A stretch of 46,047 nt of DNA from Oscillospiraceae bacterium. Its GTDB lineage: Bacteria > Bacillota > Clostridia > Oscillospirales > Acutalibacteraceae. A model generated the notes under the pieces. It was not told the origin of the DNA. It was given only the letters and a program-made list of their open reading frames with translations, and searched no databases. The position numbers and the translations under genes were made by a program. The stretch is taken from assembly GCA_031261445.1 (NCBI GenBank), contig JAISJQ010000038.1, positions 1 through 46,047 on the forward strand, read 5' to 3'. Positions 14,941 to 22,720 of the stretch are shown here, in pieces. Every line of letters starts with the position of its first letter. Positions within the stretch are counted from its first letter, which is position 1.

Positions 14941-16137
14941 TTAGTATGCCCGGCCAAACGGATCGTCATAGCGGAAGTTGCACTCATCTTTGACGCTCAG
15001 CCAGTTGATGGCGAACTTTGTGCCCTTACGCGCGTAGACGTCGGTGTGGTCAAAGCCGGATTTGATGCACTGGTCATAGGTCTTGCCAGAGGGGTGGAAG
15101 CCTTTGTCGTTTTTACCCAGTAGGGCGTTTTCAAACGCATCGGCCATCTCCGCATTAAACATCTCAATGACCATTTCCACGCGCAGTTGCGAGCGGTCTT
15201 TGTTCAGATCCAGATAGCCCGGCACGAAGATTGTGCACCACCAGTACGGACCGTAGGGGCGTTTGGCCTGATACTCGCCCTTGTTGAACAGCGCGGTGGT
15301 CATGTTGGGCATGGCCTCGTTGGGGACGGAATTGTAGTGGGCATTGCGGCCGCCCTTGCCTTCTTTGGTGCGATAGACACCCACTTCGCTCCCTAGGAAC
15401 ATCCAACCATACTGCCCTTTCCAGAACTGGATCATCCAGTCCCAGCCGTCGTAGGTGAACTTGATGCGCGTGGTGTCGTAGAACATCACGATGATGGGCG
15501 CGGCTTCGTCATAGGCACGCATAAAGCCGAAGGGGCGTTGCCACGCTTCCTGCTCTGTGTAGAAGTAGTTATCCACCGGGTTCATCTTATAGGAGAGGAT
15601 TTCGCGTTTGTCTTCCTCACCGTTGACGGGTGCGGCAACCGCGCCATCAATGTGGCTGATTTGGTTTGTGCCGTTGGGTTTGCCTGTGCTCACTGGCAGG
15701 GTCGTCGCGGGTTTGGTTGTTTTTGCGGCGGTGGTGGTGGGCTTGGTGGTCGTGACGGGTTTTGTCGTCGTAGGCTTTGTGGTCGTGACGGTCGTGGGTT
15801 TTGTGGTGGTCGTTGTGGCCGCCTGCGTTGTGGTCGTGGTCGCTTGCGTCGCGGGATCGGTCAGCGGATCTGTCGCTGGCGCGGCCGGCTCGACAGGCGG
15901 TGCAGGGGGATCAACGACCGCAGGTGCTGGCGGATCGACCTCTTGTTGTTGCACAACGGGCGCGTCCACGGGTTGTTGCGCCCCTGGTTGCTCAACAGTG
16001 TAGCCCTCAGTGGGTGGTGAACCTGCATACCCTTGCCACGGGAACATGTTGATGGTGACCGGAATACCAATGCCGACAACCAAAACGGCGACAACCGCTC
16101 CGATAATGGCGTTGCGTAGGGAATTGCTTTTACTCAT
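14941..16137 (-). CDS. membrane-anchored DUF4474 domain protein
   Basis: A 398-residue protein: N-terminal membrane anchor (residues 9-30), a Pro-rich then Thr/Lys-rich low-complexity linker (about 40-155, with many TTTKPT repeats), and a C-terminal DUF4474 domain recognised from NPVDNYFYTEQEAWQRPFGF, a conserved FYDTTRIKF block and MIQFWKGQYGWMFLGSEVGVY. The domain function is unknown. The linker implies an extracellular, possibly glycosylated stalk. AAAGGAGG precedes the ATG at 16137 and a consensus promoter lies upstream. It is a separate transcription unit from the surface protein downstream of it. Confidence 0.85.
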   Translation of the reverse strand: MSKSNSLRNAIIGAVVAVLVVGIGIPVTINMFPWQGYAGSPPTEGYTVEQPGAQQPVDAPVVQQQEVDPPAPAVVDPPAPPVEPAAPATDPLTDPATQATTTTTQAATTTTTKPTTVTTTKPTTTKPVTTTKPTTTAAKTTKPATTLPVSTGKPNGTNQISHIDGAVAAPVNGEEDKREILSYKMNPVDNYFYTEQEAWQRPFGFMRAYDEAAPIIVMFYDTTRIKFTYDGWDWMIQFWKGQYGWMFLGSEVGVYRTKEGKGGRNAHYNSVPNEAMPNMTTALFNKGEYQAKRPYGPYWWCTIFVPGYLDLNKDRSQLRVEMVIEMFNAEMADAFENALLGKNDKGFHPSGKTYDQCIKSGFDHTDVYARKGTKFAINWLSVKDECNFRYDDPFGRAY

Positions 16138-16181
16138 CGTATAAACCTCCTTTAAGGATTGGACATGTTTTTACCCGTATA

Positions 16182-16210
16182 AGTATAGCAGGATTGTCGG
16201 CGTTTGTAAA
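16182..16210 (-). promoter_or_regulatory. sigma-A promoter of the DUF4474 gene
   Basis: Minus strand TTTACA (16205-16210), 17 bases, TATACT (16182-16187). The divergent coat-protein genes start 128 bases away. Confidence 0.7.
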
Positions 16211-16337
16211 GTCGAATTTAGAAAATAGCGAAAGTTTTTTGCTTTTTCGTCACGCGGGGCGCATAATTTGCCAAAGATTCGGAAAAACTCCTCGTAGAAG
16301 CACCGCTTCAATTAGGCTACTTTGAGAGGAGCAACCC

Positions 16338-16523
16338 ATGGCGAATTTGACGAGCGAGGAACTCCACGCGCTGGAGGATACCCTCAACTGCGAGCAGATG
16401 CTCGTGAAGAAATTCAGCAGTTTTGCCACTGTCGCGCAAGATCCGCAGATCCAAAAAGCGTGCAAGCAGTCGGCAAAGCAACACCGCAAGCACTTCGACA
16501 CCCTGATGGGCTACCTGAACTAA
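16338..16523 (+). CDS. small CotF-like spore coat protein
   Basis: A 61-residue helical protein (LTSEELHALEDTLNCEQMLVKKF ... HRKHFDTLMGYLN, read in parts) that resembles the ferritin-like helix pair of the coat protein F group found in Clostridia; the KKF start of the second half and the final HFDTLMGYLN are typical. AGAGGAG precedes the ATG at 16338. It is followed after 14 bases by a larger CotF-like gene, so the two form an operon and their products probably pack together in the spore coat. No sigma-A promoter is visible upstream, in line with sporulation-specific expression, but I cannot assign a sigma-E or sigma-K site with confidence. Confidence 0.7.
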   Translation: MANLTSEELHALEDTLNCEQMLVKKFSSFATVAQDPQIQKACKQSAKQHRKHFDTLMGYLN

Positions 16524-16537
16524 AGGAGGAGACACAC

Positions 16538-16912
16538 ATGGCGACAACCACAACGCGCAAAAAGACCACCACGACCACCAAAAAGAGCCCCGGGCGACCG
16601 CCCAAAAAATCCCAGCCTGTGCAACAAGCGCCCATGAGCGGCTTCTCCATGGCCGACCATGAGATCATGGACGACATGCTCACCAGCCAAAAGCACATCA
16701 CGGGGGTGTACAACACCTATAGCTGCGAGTGCGTCAATCAGCGGCTGAAGGCAGACTTCCTGAATCTCTGGCGCGAGAACCAGAATCTGCAAAGCTCGGT
16801 GTTCAGCCAGATGCAACAGCGCGGCTGGTATGCCCCCGCGAAGGCGCAGGCCAAACAAGTCACGCAGACAAAGCAAAAGTTTCAGGGCATCGCGCAGCAG
16901 CTGCCCAAATAG
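16538..16912 (+). CDS. CotF family spore coat protein
   Basis: A 124-residue protein with a low-complexity basic Thr/Lys N-terminus (TTTTRKKTTTTTKKSPGRPP) and a CotF-type helical domain: DHEIMDDMLTSQKHITGVYN, then ECVNQRLKADFLNLW and MQQRGWY. The pattern of a DxLxxxK start and QxxxF/GWY end is typical of coat protein F in spore formers. The basic tail is unusual and may bind DNA or other acidic spore components. AAAGGAGGAG overlaps the stop of the previous gene. A CAGAGGACAGA hairpin follows as terminator. Confidence 0.82.
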   Translation: MATTTTRKKTTTTTKKSPGRPPKKSQPVQQAPMSGFSMADHEIMDDMLTSQKHITGVYNTYSCECVNQRLKADFLNLWRENQNLQSSVFSQMQQRGWYAPAKAQAKQVTQTKQKFQGIAQQLPK

Positions 16913-16921
16913 AGCAGAAGG

Positions 16922-16957
16922 CAGAGGACAGATTTGCGGGCGCAATTCTGTCCTCTG
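16922..16957 (+). terminator. CAGAGGACAGA repeat acting as terminator
   Basis: CAGAGGACAGA and TCTGTCCTCTG pair perfectly, extended by TTGC/GCAA around a GGGC loop, ten bases after the CotF stop codon. There is no long T-run, so termination strength is uncertain. Confidence 0.55.
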
Positions 16958-17135
16958 ATTTCTATTGTCTGCCCTCTGTACAGCGGGCGAGCGCAGCTCG
17001 CCCCTACAGAGCTCGTGAGTTGGATAACAGCACTAGCACTAGTACTATATGACATTATTTTCAACGCGACGGAATGCACCCGTTGCTTATAGGGGCATTG
17101 AGGCGTGAGGATTGAGGATACAGGTGTGAGGCGCG

Positions 17136-17265
17136 TGTAGGGGCGGATATCATCCGCCCGCTGTGTTGGTAGGAATCAGCGGGCGCATACCCACAGGGCA
17201 CAGGCGAGGACGGTCTCCCCTACACGCCGCCTAGGTGCAACGGGCGGATGATATCCGCCCCTACA
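17136..17265 (+). repeat. 130-bp composite repeat, copy 1
   Basis: Begins TGTAGGGGCGGATATC and ends ATGATATCCGCCCCTACA, so it is bounded by inverted TAGGGGCGG ends. The inner part (CCCACAGGGCACAGGCGAGG, then CGCCGCCTAGGTGCAACGGG) is almost identical to 19907-20036. The gene-free stretch 16958-17405 otherwise holds further TAGGGGCG, GAGGCGTGAGG and ACAATT repeat fragments and no gene. Confidence 0.7.
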
Positions 17266-17405
17266 GACCCTCATGCCCCACACCTGAAACCTCATCCCTC
17301 TCTGCGCCTTTACAGGCAACCACGGGCGGCAGATTGCCGCCCCTACAAATAATTGTACATTGTTCTTTGTTAATTGTTCATTGGCCATCGGCCATCGGCC
17401 CTGAT

Positions 17406-17434
17406 TTGCAATCTTTCCCGTTGTGTGCTATAAT
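17406..17434 (+). promoter_or_regulatory. sigma-A promoter of the GPH transporter gene
   Basis: TTGCAA (17406-17411), 17 bases, TATAAT (17429-17434), 29 bases before the ATG. Confidence 0.75.
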
Positions 17435-17463
17435 CCTCATAACAAAAACCATGGGGAGACAGC

Positions 17464-18915
17464 ATGGGCGCTATCACAAATTTTTTGGACAGCAAAATCG
17501 TCAAAAAAGACACGGGCGAGACTACTTACCTGACCTGGAAAGAGACGCTGGGCTACAGCTTGGGGCGCGGCGCACAGGGGATGAGCACCTCCATCATGTC
17601 CTCGGACAAGGTCAACTACTTCCTGAGCAACATCCTGAAGATCGACACTGGCATCGCCGCCACCATCCGCCTGCTCTGCGGTCTTTGGGATGCCATCAAC
17701 GACCCGCTCTTTGGGCTCATCATGGACAAAACCCGCACCAAATACGGCAAGATGCGCCCCTATGTCAAGTACGCGCCGTTCATCTCCGCCATCTTCACGC
17801 TGATGTTTTTCATGGCGCATTTTGGGCAGTCGCACTGGAGCGGCGCGTTTTTGATTGGCTTCGTCGTCTTCGCCTACGTGGGCTGGGACATGGCCTACAC
17901 CGCCGTAGACGTGCCCATGGGTGCGCTCGCGCTCTCCATGACCCCCAACCCCATTGAGCGCACCAAGCTCTTTGGCGTGCAGACCATCACGCGGGCGATT
18001 CTGTCCGCGGCGGCGGGCGGCATCCTACCCATCGCGATGCTCTTCCCGTACTTTCAAGACAACACTGCCCCCGCCTACACCGCCGCCGCCGTGGTGGCGT
18101 TTGTGGGGATGATTTTGCTCACGCGCCCGGCCTTCCACTGGACGCAGGAGCGTGCGCACTATTCGGCGGACATCCCCAGCGTAAAAGACAGCCTGAAGTT
18201 GCTGTTCCAAAACAAACCGCTCTTCATGTTGCTCATCTCGAACGTGATCTTTTTGTTCGCCACCCTGCCCGCCGCCGTGCGCATGTATTTCACCGTCGAT
18301 GTAATGGGGAGCGGCCAATTCAACTTCCCCATGGAGCTGGCGGCCATCCCCTCGCCCTTCATTGCGGGACTATTAGTGCCCTATCTGGCCGAGCGATTGG
18401 GCAAGCGCATGGACTTCAAAAAGATGTACATGGGTTGTTGTGTCGTCGCTGGCGCGGTGCACCTGCTGCTCTTTGTCACTATGCGCAATCCCGTTTTGGG
18501 CGCAACCGGGCCCGTGTCTTGGGGCGTGGCCATCCTCATCTATCTGCAGATTGCCTGCACGCTCATTCCGCTGGAGTGCAAAAACATGCTCAGTCGCGAA
18601 ATGGAAGCCCAAACCGTGGACTATATCGAGCGCAAAACAGGCCAACGCGCCGAGGGCATCATGCTCTCGCTCGTGTCCTTCACGGGCAAACTGCAAAATT
18701 CAGCATCGTCCAGCGTGGTGCTGGCACTGCTGGCCATTTCGGGCTATGTCACGCACCAAGACGCGAAACCCGTGGCGCAAACGCCCACCGCCAAATTCGC
18801 CATCTTCGCCATGTACACCCTCATCCCCGCCGCCGCGTGGTTCTTGATGCTTATTCCGCTCAAGTTCTTCAACACAGAGGACAGAAAACAGAAAGCAGAA
18901 GACAGAGCGCAATGA
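17464..18915 (+). CDS. GPH-family (MFS) sugar:cation symporter
   Basis: A 483-residue polytopic membrane protein. It shows the glycoside-pentoside-hexuronide pattern: ETLGYSLGRGAQGM in helix 1, GLWDAINDPLFGLIMDKTRTKYGKMRPY (read in parts) after helix 2, and a long central loop followed by SVKDSLKLLFQNKPLF, which starts the second half. About 12 helices are expected. The sugar is unknown. GGGGAGA precedes the ATG at 17464. The last 15 or so residues (NTEDRKQKAEDRAQ) are encoded by a CAGAGGACAGA-type repeat and are probably a repeat-derived tail. A perfect hairpin at 18958 follows. Confidence 0.88.
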   Translation: MGAITNFLDSKIVKKDTGETTYLTWKETLGYSLGRGAQGMSTSIMSSDKVNYFLSNILKIDTGIAATIRLLCGLWDAINDPLFGLIMDKTRTKYGKMRPYVKYAPFISAIFTLMFFMAHFGQSHWSGAFLIGFVVFAYVGWDMAYTAVDVPMGALALSMTPNPIERTKLFGVQTITRAILSAAAGGILPIAMLFPYFQDNTAPAYTAAAVVAFVGMILLTRPAFHWTQERAHYSADIPSVKDSLKLLFQNKPLFMLLISNVIFLFATLPAAVRMYFTVDVMGSGQFNFPMELAAIPSPFIAGLLVPYLAERLGKRMDFKKMYMGCCVVAGAVHLLLFVTMRNPVLGATGPVSWGVAILIYLQIACTLIPLECKNMLSREMEAQTVDYIERKTGQRAEGIMLSLVSFTGKLQNSASSSVVLALLAISGYVTHQDAKPVAQTPTAKFAIFAMYTLIPAAAWFLMLIPLKFFNTEDRKQKAEDRAQ

Positions 18916-18957
18916 ACAATTGACGTTGCATCACATCGCCATCCGCAATACAAAAAC

Positions 18958-18985
18958 AGAGGGCAGAACCGTAGTTCTGCCCTCT
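18958..18985. terminator. bidirectional hairpin between transporter and rubrerythrin
   Basis: AGAGGGCAGAAC and GTTCTGCCCTCT form a perfect 12-bp stem with loop CGTA; it lies between two convergent genes and belongs to the CAGAGGACAGA-type repeats. Confidence 0.65.
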
Positions 18986-19010
18986 CTTCTCTGAAATCTG
19001 CCTTCTGCAA

Positions 19011-19550
19011 TCAGTAATTCGTGGCACGAAATTCAAAGTACGCCTGCGGGTGGGCGCAGGTGGGGCAGACCACGGGGGCGGCCTTGCCGACGTGGATGTG
19101 CCCACAGTTGCGGCAGAACCACACGACTTCTTCCGTGCGCTGGAACACGATGCCCTGCTCCAGATTGCTCAGCAGGGTGCGATAGCGCTCCTCGTGGGTT
19201 TTCTCAATGGCGGCCACGCGGTCAAACAGGGCGGCCAGGCGGTCAAAGCCTTCGGCGCGTGCCTGCACGGCAAAGCCAGCGTACATGTCCGTCCACTCGT
19301 AGTTTTCGCCTGCGGCCGCATCGGCCAAGTTGGTGGCGGTGTCGGGGATAGCGCCGCCGTGGAGCTCCTTGAACCAAAGCTCCGCGTGCTCGCGCTCGTT
19401 GCCGGCGGTCTCCGCAAAGATGCCCGAGAACTGCTCGTAGCCCTCATTTTTCGCCTTGCTGGCGTAGTAGCCATACTTGATGGCGGCCTGTGCTTCGCCT
19501 GCAAACGCAGTGGCGAGGTTGGCTTCGGTTTGGCTTCCCTTGAATTCCAT
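19011..19550 (-). CDS. rbr: rubrerythrin
   Basis: A non-heme diiron protein that reduces hydrogen peroxide in anaerobes. The 179-residue sequence has the ferritin-like diiron domain with [25 protein letters not shown] and [11 protein letters not shown] supplying the Glu and His ligands, and a C-terminal rubredoxin domain with CRNCGH and CPTCAHP as iron ligands. GGAGG precedes the ATG at 19550. It is a single gene; no clear promoter was found in the repeat-rich sequence upstream. It would protect this organism from oxidative stress. Confidence 0.94.
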   Translation of the reverse strand: MEFKGSQTEANLATAFAGEAQAAIKYGYYASKAKNEGYEQFSGIFAETAGNEREHAELWFKELHGGAIPDTATNLADAAAGENYEWTDMYAGFAVQARAEGFDRLAALFDRVAAIEKTHEERYRTLLSNLEQGIVFQRTEEVVWFCRNCGHIHVGKAAPVVCPTCAHPQAYFEFRATNY

Positions 19551-19610
19551 GTTGTCCTCCGAATTTAGATTTTTGATGTTCGATATTCGATGTTAGATTT
19601 TTGCGCATCC

Positions 19611-19694
19611 AATGAAACAGGCTTGAAGCCGCAACGCCTGTTTCCGCATTGACTACTAAATTGTACATTGTGCATTGTCAATTGTTCATTGAAC
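19611..19694 (-). repeat. inverted copy of the segment behind tRNA-Gly(TCC)
   Basis: Read on the minus strand it matches bases 423-485 almost perfectly and then diverges. On its tRNA-proximal side (19695-19704) it keeps ACCCGCTCCA, the last ten bases of a tRNA-Gly, although no tRNA is present there. Confidence 0.75.
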
Positions 19695-19704
19695 TGGAGC
19701 GGGT

Positions 19705-19765
19705 CTGACGAAAAAGATGCACTTTTTGCGCACCTACGGATTCATTTGCTGCCGGCCATGCCGGC
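19705..19765 (-). repeat. tRNA trailer repeat with terminator
   Basis: Begins GCCGGCATGGCCGGC right after the CCA of tRNA-Gly(CCC), continues AGCAAATGAATCCGT and ends in a GGTGCGC/GTGCATC hairpin (two G-T pairs, AAAAA loop) followed by TTTTT. This is the most complete copy of the trailer family. It is flanked by a 10-bp direct repeat (TGGAGCGGGT at 19695 and 19766). Confidence 0.7.
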
Positions 19766-19839
19766 TGGAGCGGGTGATGGGAATCGAACCCACGTGTTCA
19801 GCTTGGGAAGCTGACATTCTGCCATTGAACTACACCCGC
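19766..19839 (-). tRNA. tRNA-Gly (anticodon CCC)
   Basis: Acceptor stem GCGGGTG/CACCCGC, anticodon loop TTCCCAA (CCC), T-loop TTCGATT, encoded CCA at 19766-19768. Close relative of the tRNA-Gly(TCC) at 349. Confidence 0.95.
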
Positions 19840-19850
19840 AATGTGACGGT

Positions 19851-19879
19851 ATTATAACACAAACTGGTGCGGATTGCAA
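19851..19879 (-). promoter_or_regulatory. sigma-A promoter of tRNA-Gly(CCC)
   Basis: Minus strand TTGCAA (19874-19879), 17 bases, TATAAT (19851-19856). Confidence 0.75.
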
Positions 19880-19906
19880 TGGGTTGGCGAGATATTTTTT
19901 GCAATC

Positions 19907-20036
19907 TGTAGGGGCGGCAACCTGCCGCCCGCTGTGTTTGTGCGAACCAGCGAGCGACTACCCACAGGGCACAGGCGAGGACGGTCGTCCCTACACGCCG
20001 CCTAGGTGCAACGGGCGGATGATATCCGCCCCTACA
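19907..20036 (+). repeat. 130-bp composite repeat, copy 2
   Basis: Bounded by TGTAGGGGCGG and CCGCCCCTACA like 17136-17265; the right 80 bases are nearly identical to that copy while the left part is diverged. It lies between the tRNA-Gly promoter and the promoter of the cobalamin riboswitch. Confidence 0.7.
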
Positions 20037-20052
20037 AATCTCATGCGAAGCC

Positions 20053-20081
20053 TTGACAACGCGCCGCAATCCTGCTATACT
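20053..20081 (+). promoter_or_regulatory. sigma-A promoter of the cobalamin riboswitch transcript
   Basis: TTGACA (20053-20058), 17 bases, TATACT (20076-20081), just before the riboswitch. Confidence 0.75.
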
Positions 20082-20091
20082 TTTGTCTGCA

Positions 20092-20250
20092 CACGGTGTC
20101 GCGAGGCACAATAGGGAACCCGGTGCGAATCCGGGACAGCTCACAATCTACTGTAAAAGCTACGAAAGGCGCACTTACGTCACTGGCCACCGCCGGGAAG
20201 ACGCGCCCACTAGGTTTGACGCTTTAAGTCAGGAGACCTGCCGTGCGCAC
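20092..20250 (+). promoter_or_regulatory. cobalamin riboswitch
   Basis: The order of conserved elements is that of the class-I cobalamin aptamer: GGTGTCGCGAGGCACAATAG-like P3 entry, GGGAACCCGGTGCGAATCCG (the GGAAnnnGGTGnnAAnCC core), ACTGTAAAAGC, GTCACTGGCCACCGCCGGGAAG and the B12 box AGTCAGGAGACCTGCC at 20227-20242. It senses a cobalamin and turns down the downstream gene. A terminator hairpin at 20326-20358 completes the switch. Confidence 0.93.
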
Positions 20251-20325
20251 AAAAAAGCACTTTCGGTGAGGGAAGTTGCCGATAAATGCGCTATGGTTGT
20301 TGACTGTGGCAAAATTTGTAGGGCG

Positions 20326-20358
20326 ATGAACTCCACCGACAAGTGGCGTTCATTTTTT
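20326..20358 (+). terminator. riboswitch-controlled intrinsic terminator
   Basis: ATGAAC-T-CCAC pairs with GTGG-C-GTTCAT around a 6-base loop and is followed by TTTTTT, between the B12 box and the start codon at 20384. It is the expected expression platform for transcription termination at high cobalamin. Confidence 0.85.
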
Positions 20359-20383
20359 CTTTATTGTGAAAGGAGCAACCCCC

Positions 20384-22471
20384 ATGTCCCAGACCCCTCT
20401 CAAGCGCAGATTCCTCGCCGCCGCGCTGGCACTCGCGCTCTCGCTGAGCCTCTTCACCGCCGGTCTCTTCTCTGCGCTCGCCACACAGAGTGTGACCATC
20501 ACACTCTCCTACCAAGCCGACGACTCCGGCTTCATCATTGCGCCGCAAACGCTCTCCGTTGCACCGGATCTGGCCGAGAAATATGGCTACACCGATGCCT
20601 TCGGCGGGGACGCCGTCAGCGTGCTCGATGCCATTGTGGCGGCGCACATTTTCGTCTTCGGGACCGACATGGCGGATATCCAGGTTGCGCTGACCGTTGG
20701 GGCTAGCGGCTGGATCTCCAACTTTATGGGCGACGGCGCGGGGAACTACACCTTCTTTGTGGATGACGCATCCATCTCCGTTGGTGCGCCCGATGCCGAA
20801 CTGAAAAACGGCGAGACGCTACGCCTGCAGTCCATCCAAGACACGTTTGCGTACACGGACGCGCTGACGTGGTTTGAGATCGACGGCCAAAAGATCAACG
20901 CCGTCAGCGTCAAGCCCAGTCAAGTGCTGAATCTGACCGTGGCAGGCATCCAATACGTCATTTGGGGCGCGGGTTGGGGCGCGAGCGAACCCATGGGGAT
21001 TGCCGACGCGGGTATTGTGCCCGTGACCGTAACCAACGGCGCGGGCGTTTTTGGCGCCGTGCGCGGGGCGCTCACCGATGAAAATGGTCGAACGAGCGTC
21101 AGCTTTACTGAAGAGGGCGTTTATGTCCTCTCGGCCATTGACGTGGATTCAGATCAGGAAATCCCGCTCATGTCCCCGTGGCTGGTCGTCACGGTCAAAA
21201 ACGAAATCCCCACCACGTTGCCCCTGACGACCCTGCCCACCACCACACAGCACAACGTCACCACTGCGCCCACCAGCGCCGCGCAGACCACCGCCCCCAC
21301 CACCACGGCGGCGCAAGGCGGCAACACCGCCGCCGCCAACGCACTGAAAAAGCTTCTGCCCTATCTGGTGCAGACCGTACCCGCGCCCGTGTATGGCAAC
21401 GAGTGGGAACTGCTGGCTCTGGCGCGTGCGGACTATGCCATGCCCGGCGGATATTCTGCAGGCTACTTGGGCGATGTGCGCGAAACGCTGGCGGACAGCG
21501 ATGGCGTTCTTGCCCGAACCACGGACTACAGCCGCCTAATTCTCGCCCTCACGGCGCTGGGGCAAGACCCCACGGACGTGGGCGGGACGGACTTGCTCGC
21601 GGCGTTGACGAAAGAGCCCGCGAAGATTGGGGAGCAGGGCATCATCAGCATAGCCTATGCGCTTTTGGCACTCGACAGTGCGCCCTACGCGAGCGACAAG
21701 ACGGGGTTGCGCAAGCAGCTGTTGCAACAAATCACCGCACTGGAACTGACGGGCGGCGGCTTCAGCTTTAACAACGGTATCAGCTCGGACGTGGACGTAG
21801 ACACCACGGCCATGGTGCTCCAAGCCCTCGCGCCCTATGCGAAAAACACTGCGGGCATCCGTGCCGTGATTGACCGTGCGCTGGCGGCGCTGTCCGCCCA
21901 GCAATCAGCGAACGGCGGCTTTGCCTCGCAGTGGGGCGACAACCCCGAGAGCATCGCGCAGGTACTTCTTGCGCTCACCGCGCTGGGGATTGACCCCACA
22001 AGCGACACACGTTTCGTCAAGCCCGGTGGCAATCCGCTCAGCGCACTGCTGTCTTTCCAGAACGCCGACGGCGGCTTTGCCCACGAGCGCGGCGGACGTT
22101 CCAACGCCTATGCCAGCCAACAGGCGGCGCAGGCACTGGTGGCCTACGACCGCTTTGTGAAGGGCGCAAACGCGCTGTTTGACATGCGCGATGAGCCCCT
22201 CGCGCCGCCACCCCCGACAACCCATGCCCTGCCGACCACCGCACCCAGCACCAAACCCGTGCCGGGCACAACAACCACGCGCCCGCAGACCACAAAGTCC
22301 ACGAGCGCAAACCCAGTGACCCAACCCACCACAACCGCCGCCGGCGATTTCACCCCGCCGAAAACGGGCGACACCTCCAACGCGCCGCTGTGGTTCACGC
22401 TCAGCGCAATAACGCTGGCCGGTGCGTTTTTCCTGCTACGCAGTAAAACCGCACCGGCAATGAACAACTGA
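20384..22471 (+). CDS. surface-anchored intrinsic-factor/transcobalamin-like cobalamin-binding protein (predicted)
   Basis: A 695-residue exported protein. In order: signal peptide (1-33), a DUF4430-type beta domain (about 60-150, with VSVLDAIVAAH, SGWISNF, YTFFVDD and ELKNGETLRL), an Ig-like segment (150-265), a Thr/Ala/Pro linker (270-318), an alpha6/alpha6 toroid of the intrinsic-factor/prenyltransferase type (about 320-600, with repeats such as SIAYALLALD, TTAMVLQALAPY, QVLLALTALG, SANGGFA and NADGGFA), a second Pro/Thr linker, PPKTG (658-662), a membrane helix and a short tail. In human intrinsic factor and transcobalamin an alpha6/alpha6 domain followed by a DUF4430-like beta domain sandwiches B12; here the order is reversed. 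The cobalamin riboswitch supports B12 capture at the cell surface. The tail AMNN comes from an interspersed repeat. The ATG at 20384 follows AAAGGAG; an upstream GTG overlaps that site. Confidence 0.85.
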   Translation: MSQTPLKRRFLAAALALALSLSLFTAGLFSALATQSVTITLSYQADDSGFIIAPQTLSVAPDLAEKYGYTDAFGGDAVSVLDAIVAAHIFVFGTDMADIQVALTVGASGWISNFMGDGAGNYTFFVDDASISVGAPDAELKNGETLRLQSIQDTFAYTDALTWFEIDGQKINAVSVKPSQVLNLTVAGIQYVIWGAGWGASEPMGIADAGIVPVTVTNGAGVFGAVRGALTDENGRTSVSFTEEGVYVLSAIDVDSDQEIPLMSPWLVVTVKNEIPTTLPLTTLPTTTQHNVTTAPTSAAQTTAPTTTAAQGGNTAAANALKKLLPYLVQTVPAPVYGNEWELLALARADYAMPGGYSAGYLGDVRETLADSDGVLARTTDYSRLILALTALGQDPTDVGGTDLLAALTKEPAKIGEQGIISIAYALLALDSAPYASDKTGLRKQLLQQITALELTGGGFSFNNGISSDVDVDTTAMVLQALAPYAKNTAGIRAVIDRALAALSAQQSANGGFASQWGDNPESIAQVLLALTALGIDPTSDTRFVKPGGNPLSALLSFQNADGGFAHERGGRSNAYASQQAAQALVAYDRFVKGANALFDMRDEPLAPPPPTTHALPTTAPSTKPVPGTTTTRPQTTKSTSANPVTQPTTTAAGDFTPPKTGDTSNAPLWFTLSAITLAGAFFLLRSKTAPAMNN

Positions 22472-22559
22472 CAATTTACAATGAACAATTGTTTTGTAGG
22501 GGCTTAGAGGCGTGAGGGATGAGGATTGAGGCGTGCGGCCTGTAGGGGCGCGTCCGCGT

Positions 22560-22625
22560 GTCAGAAGGCAGAGTGCAGAGAACAGAAGACAGATTTTTGA
22601 GCGGAATTCTGCCTTCTGCCCTCTG
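22560..22625. repeat. CAGAGGACAGA-type palindromic repeat
   Basis: CAGAAGGCAGAG and CTGCCTTCTGCC-type arms with an inner AGACAGATTTTTGAGCGG segment form an imperfect hairpin upstream of the deacetylase gene. The stretch 22472-22560 holds ACAATT, TAGGGGC and GAGGCGTGAGG fragments. Confidence 0.55.
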
Positions 22626-22720
22626 CTTGTATATTGTAACTAGATTGTAACCGAAAGAGTGTATCAATTTGTCGAGAAAAAGCGTATAATAGTACGTAGA
22701 TTTGCAGACAGGTAGAAGTG

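Noticed and set aside
16200-16337. Sporulation sigma promoter (CATAATTT near 16260) for the coat protein operon
   Set aside because: The -10-like box has no matching -35 element at the right distance, so it was not listed.
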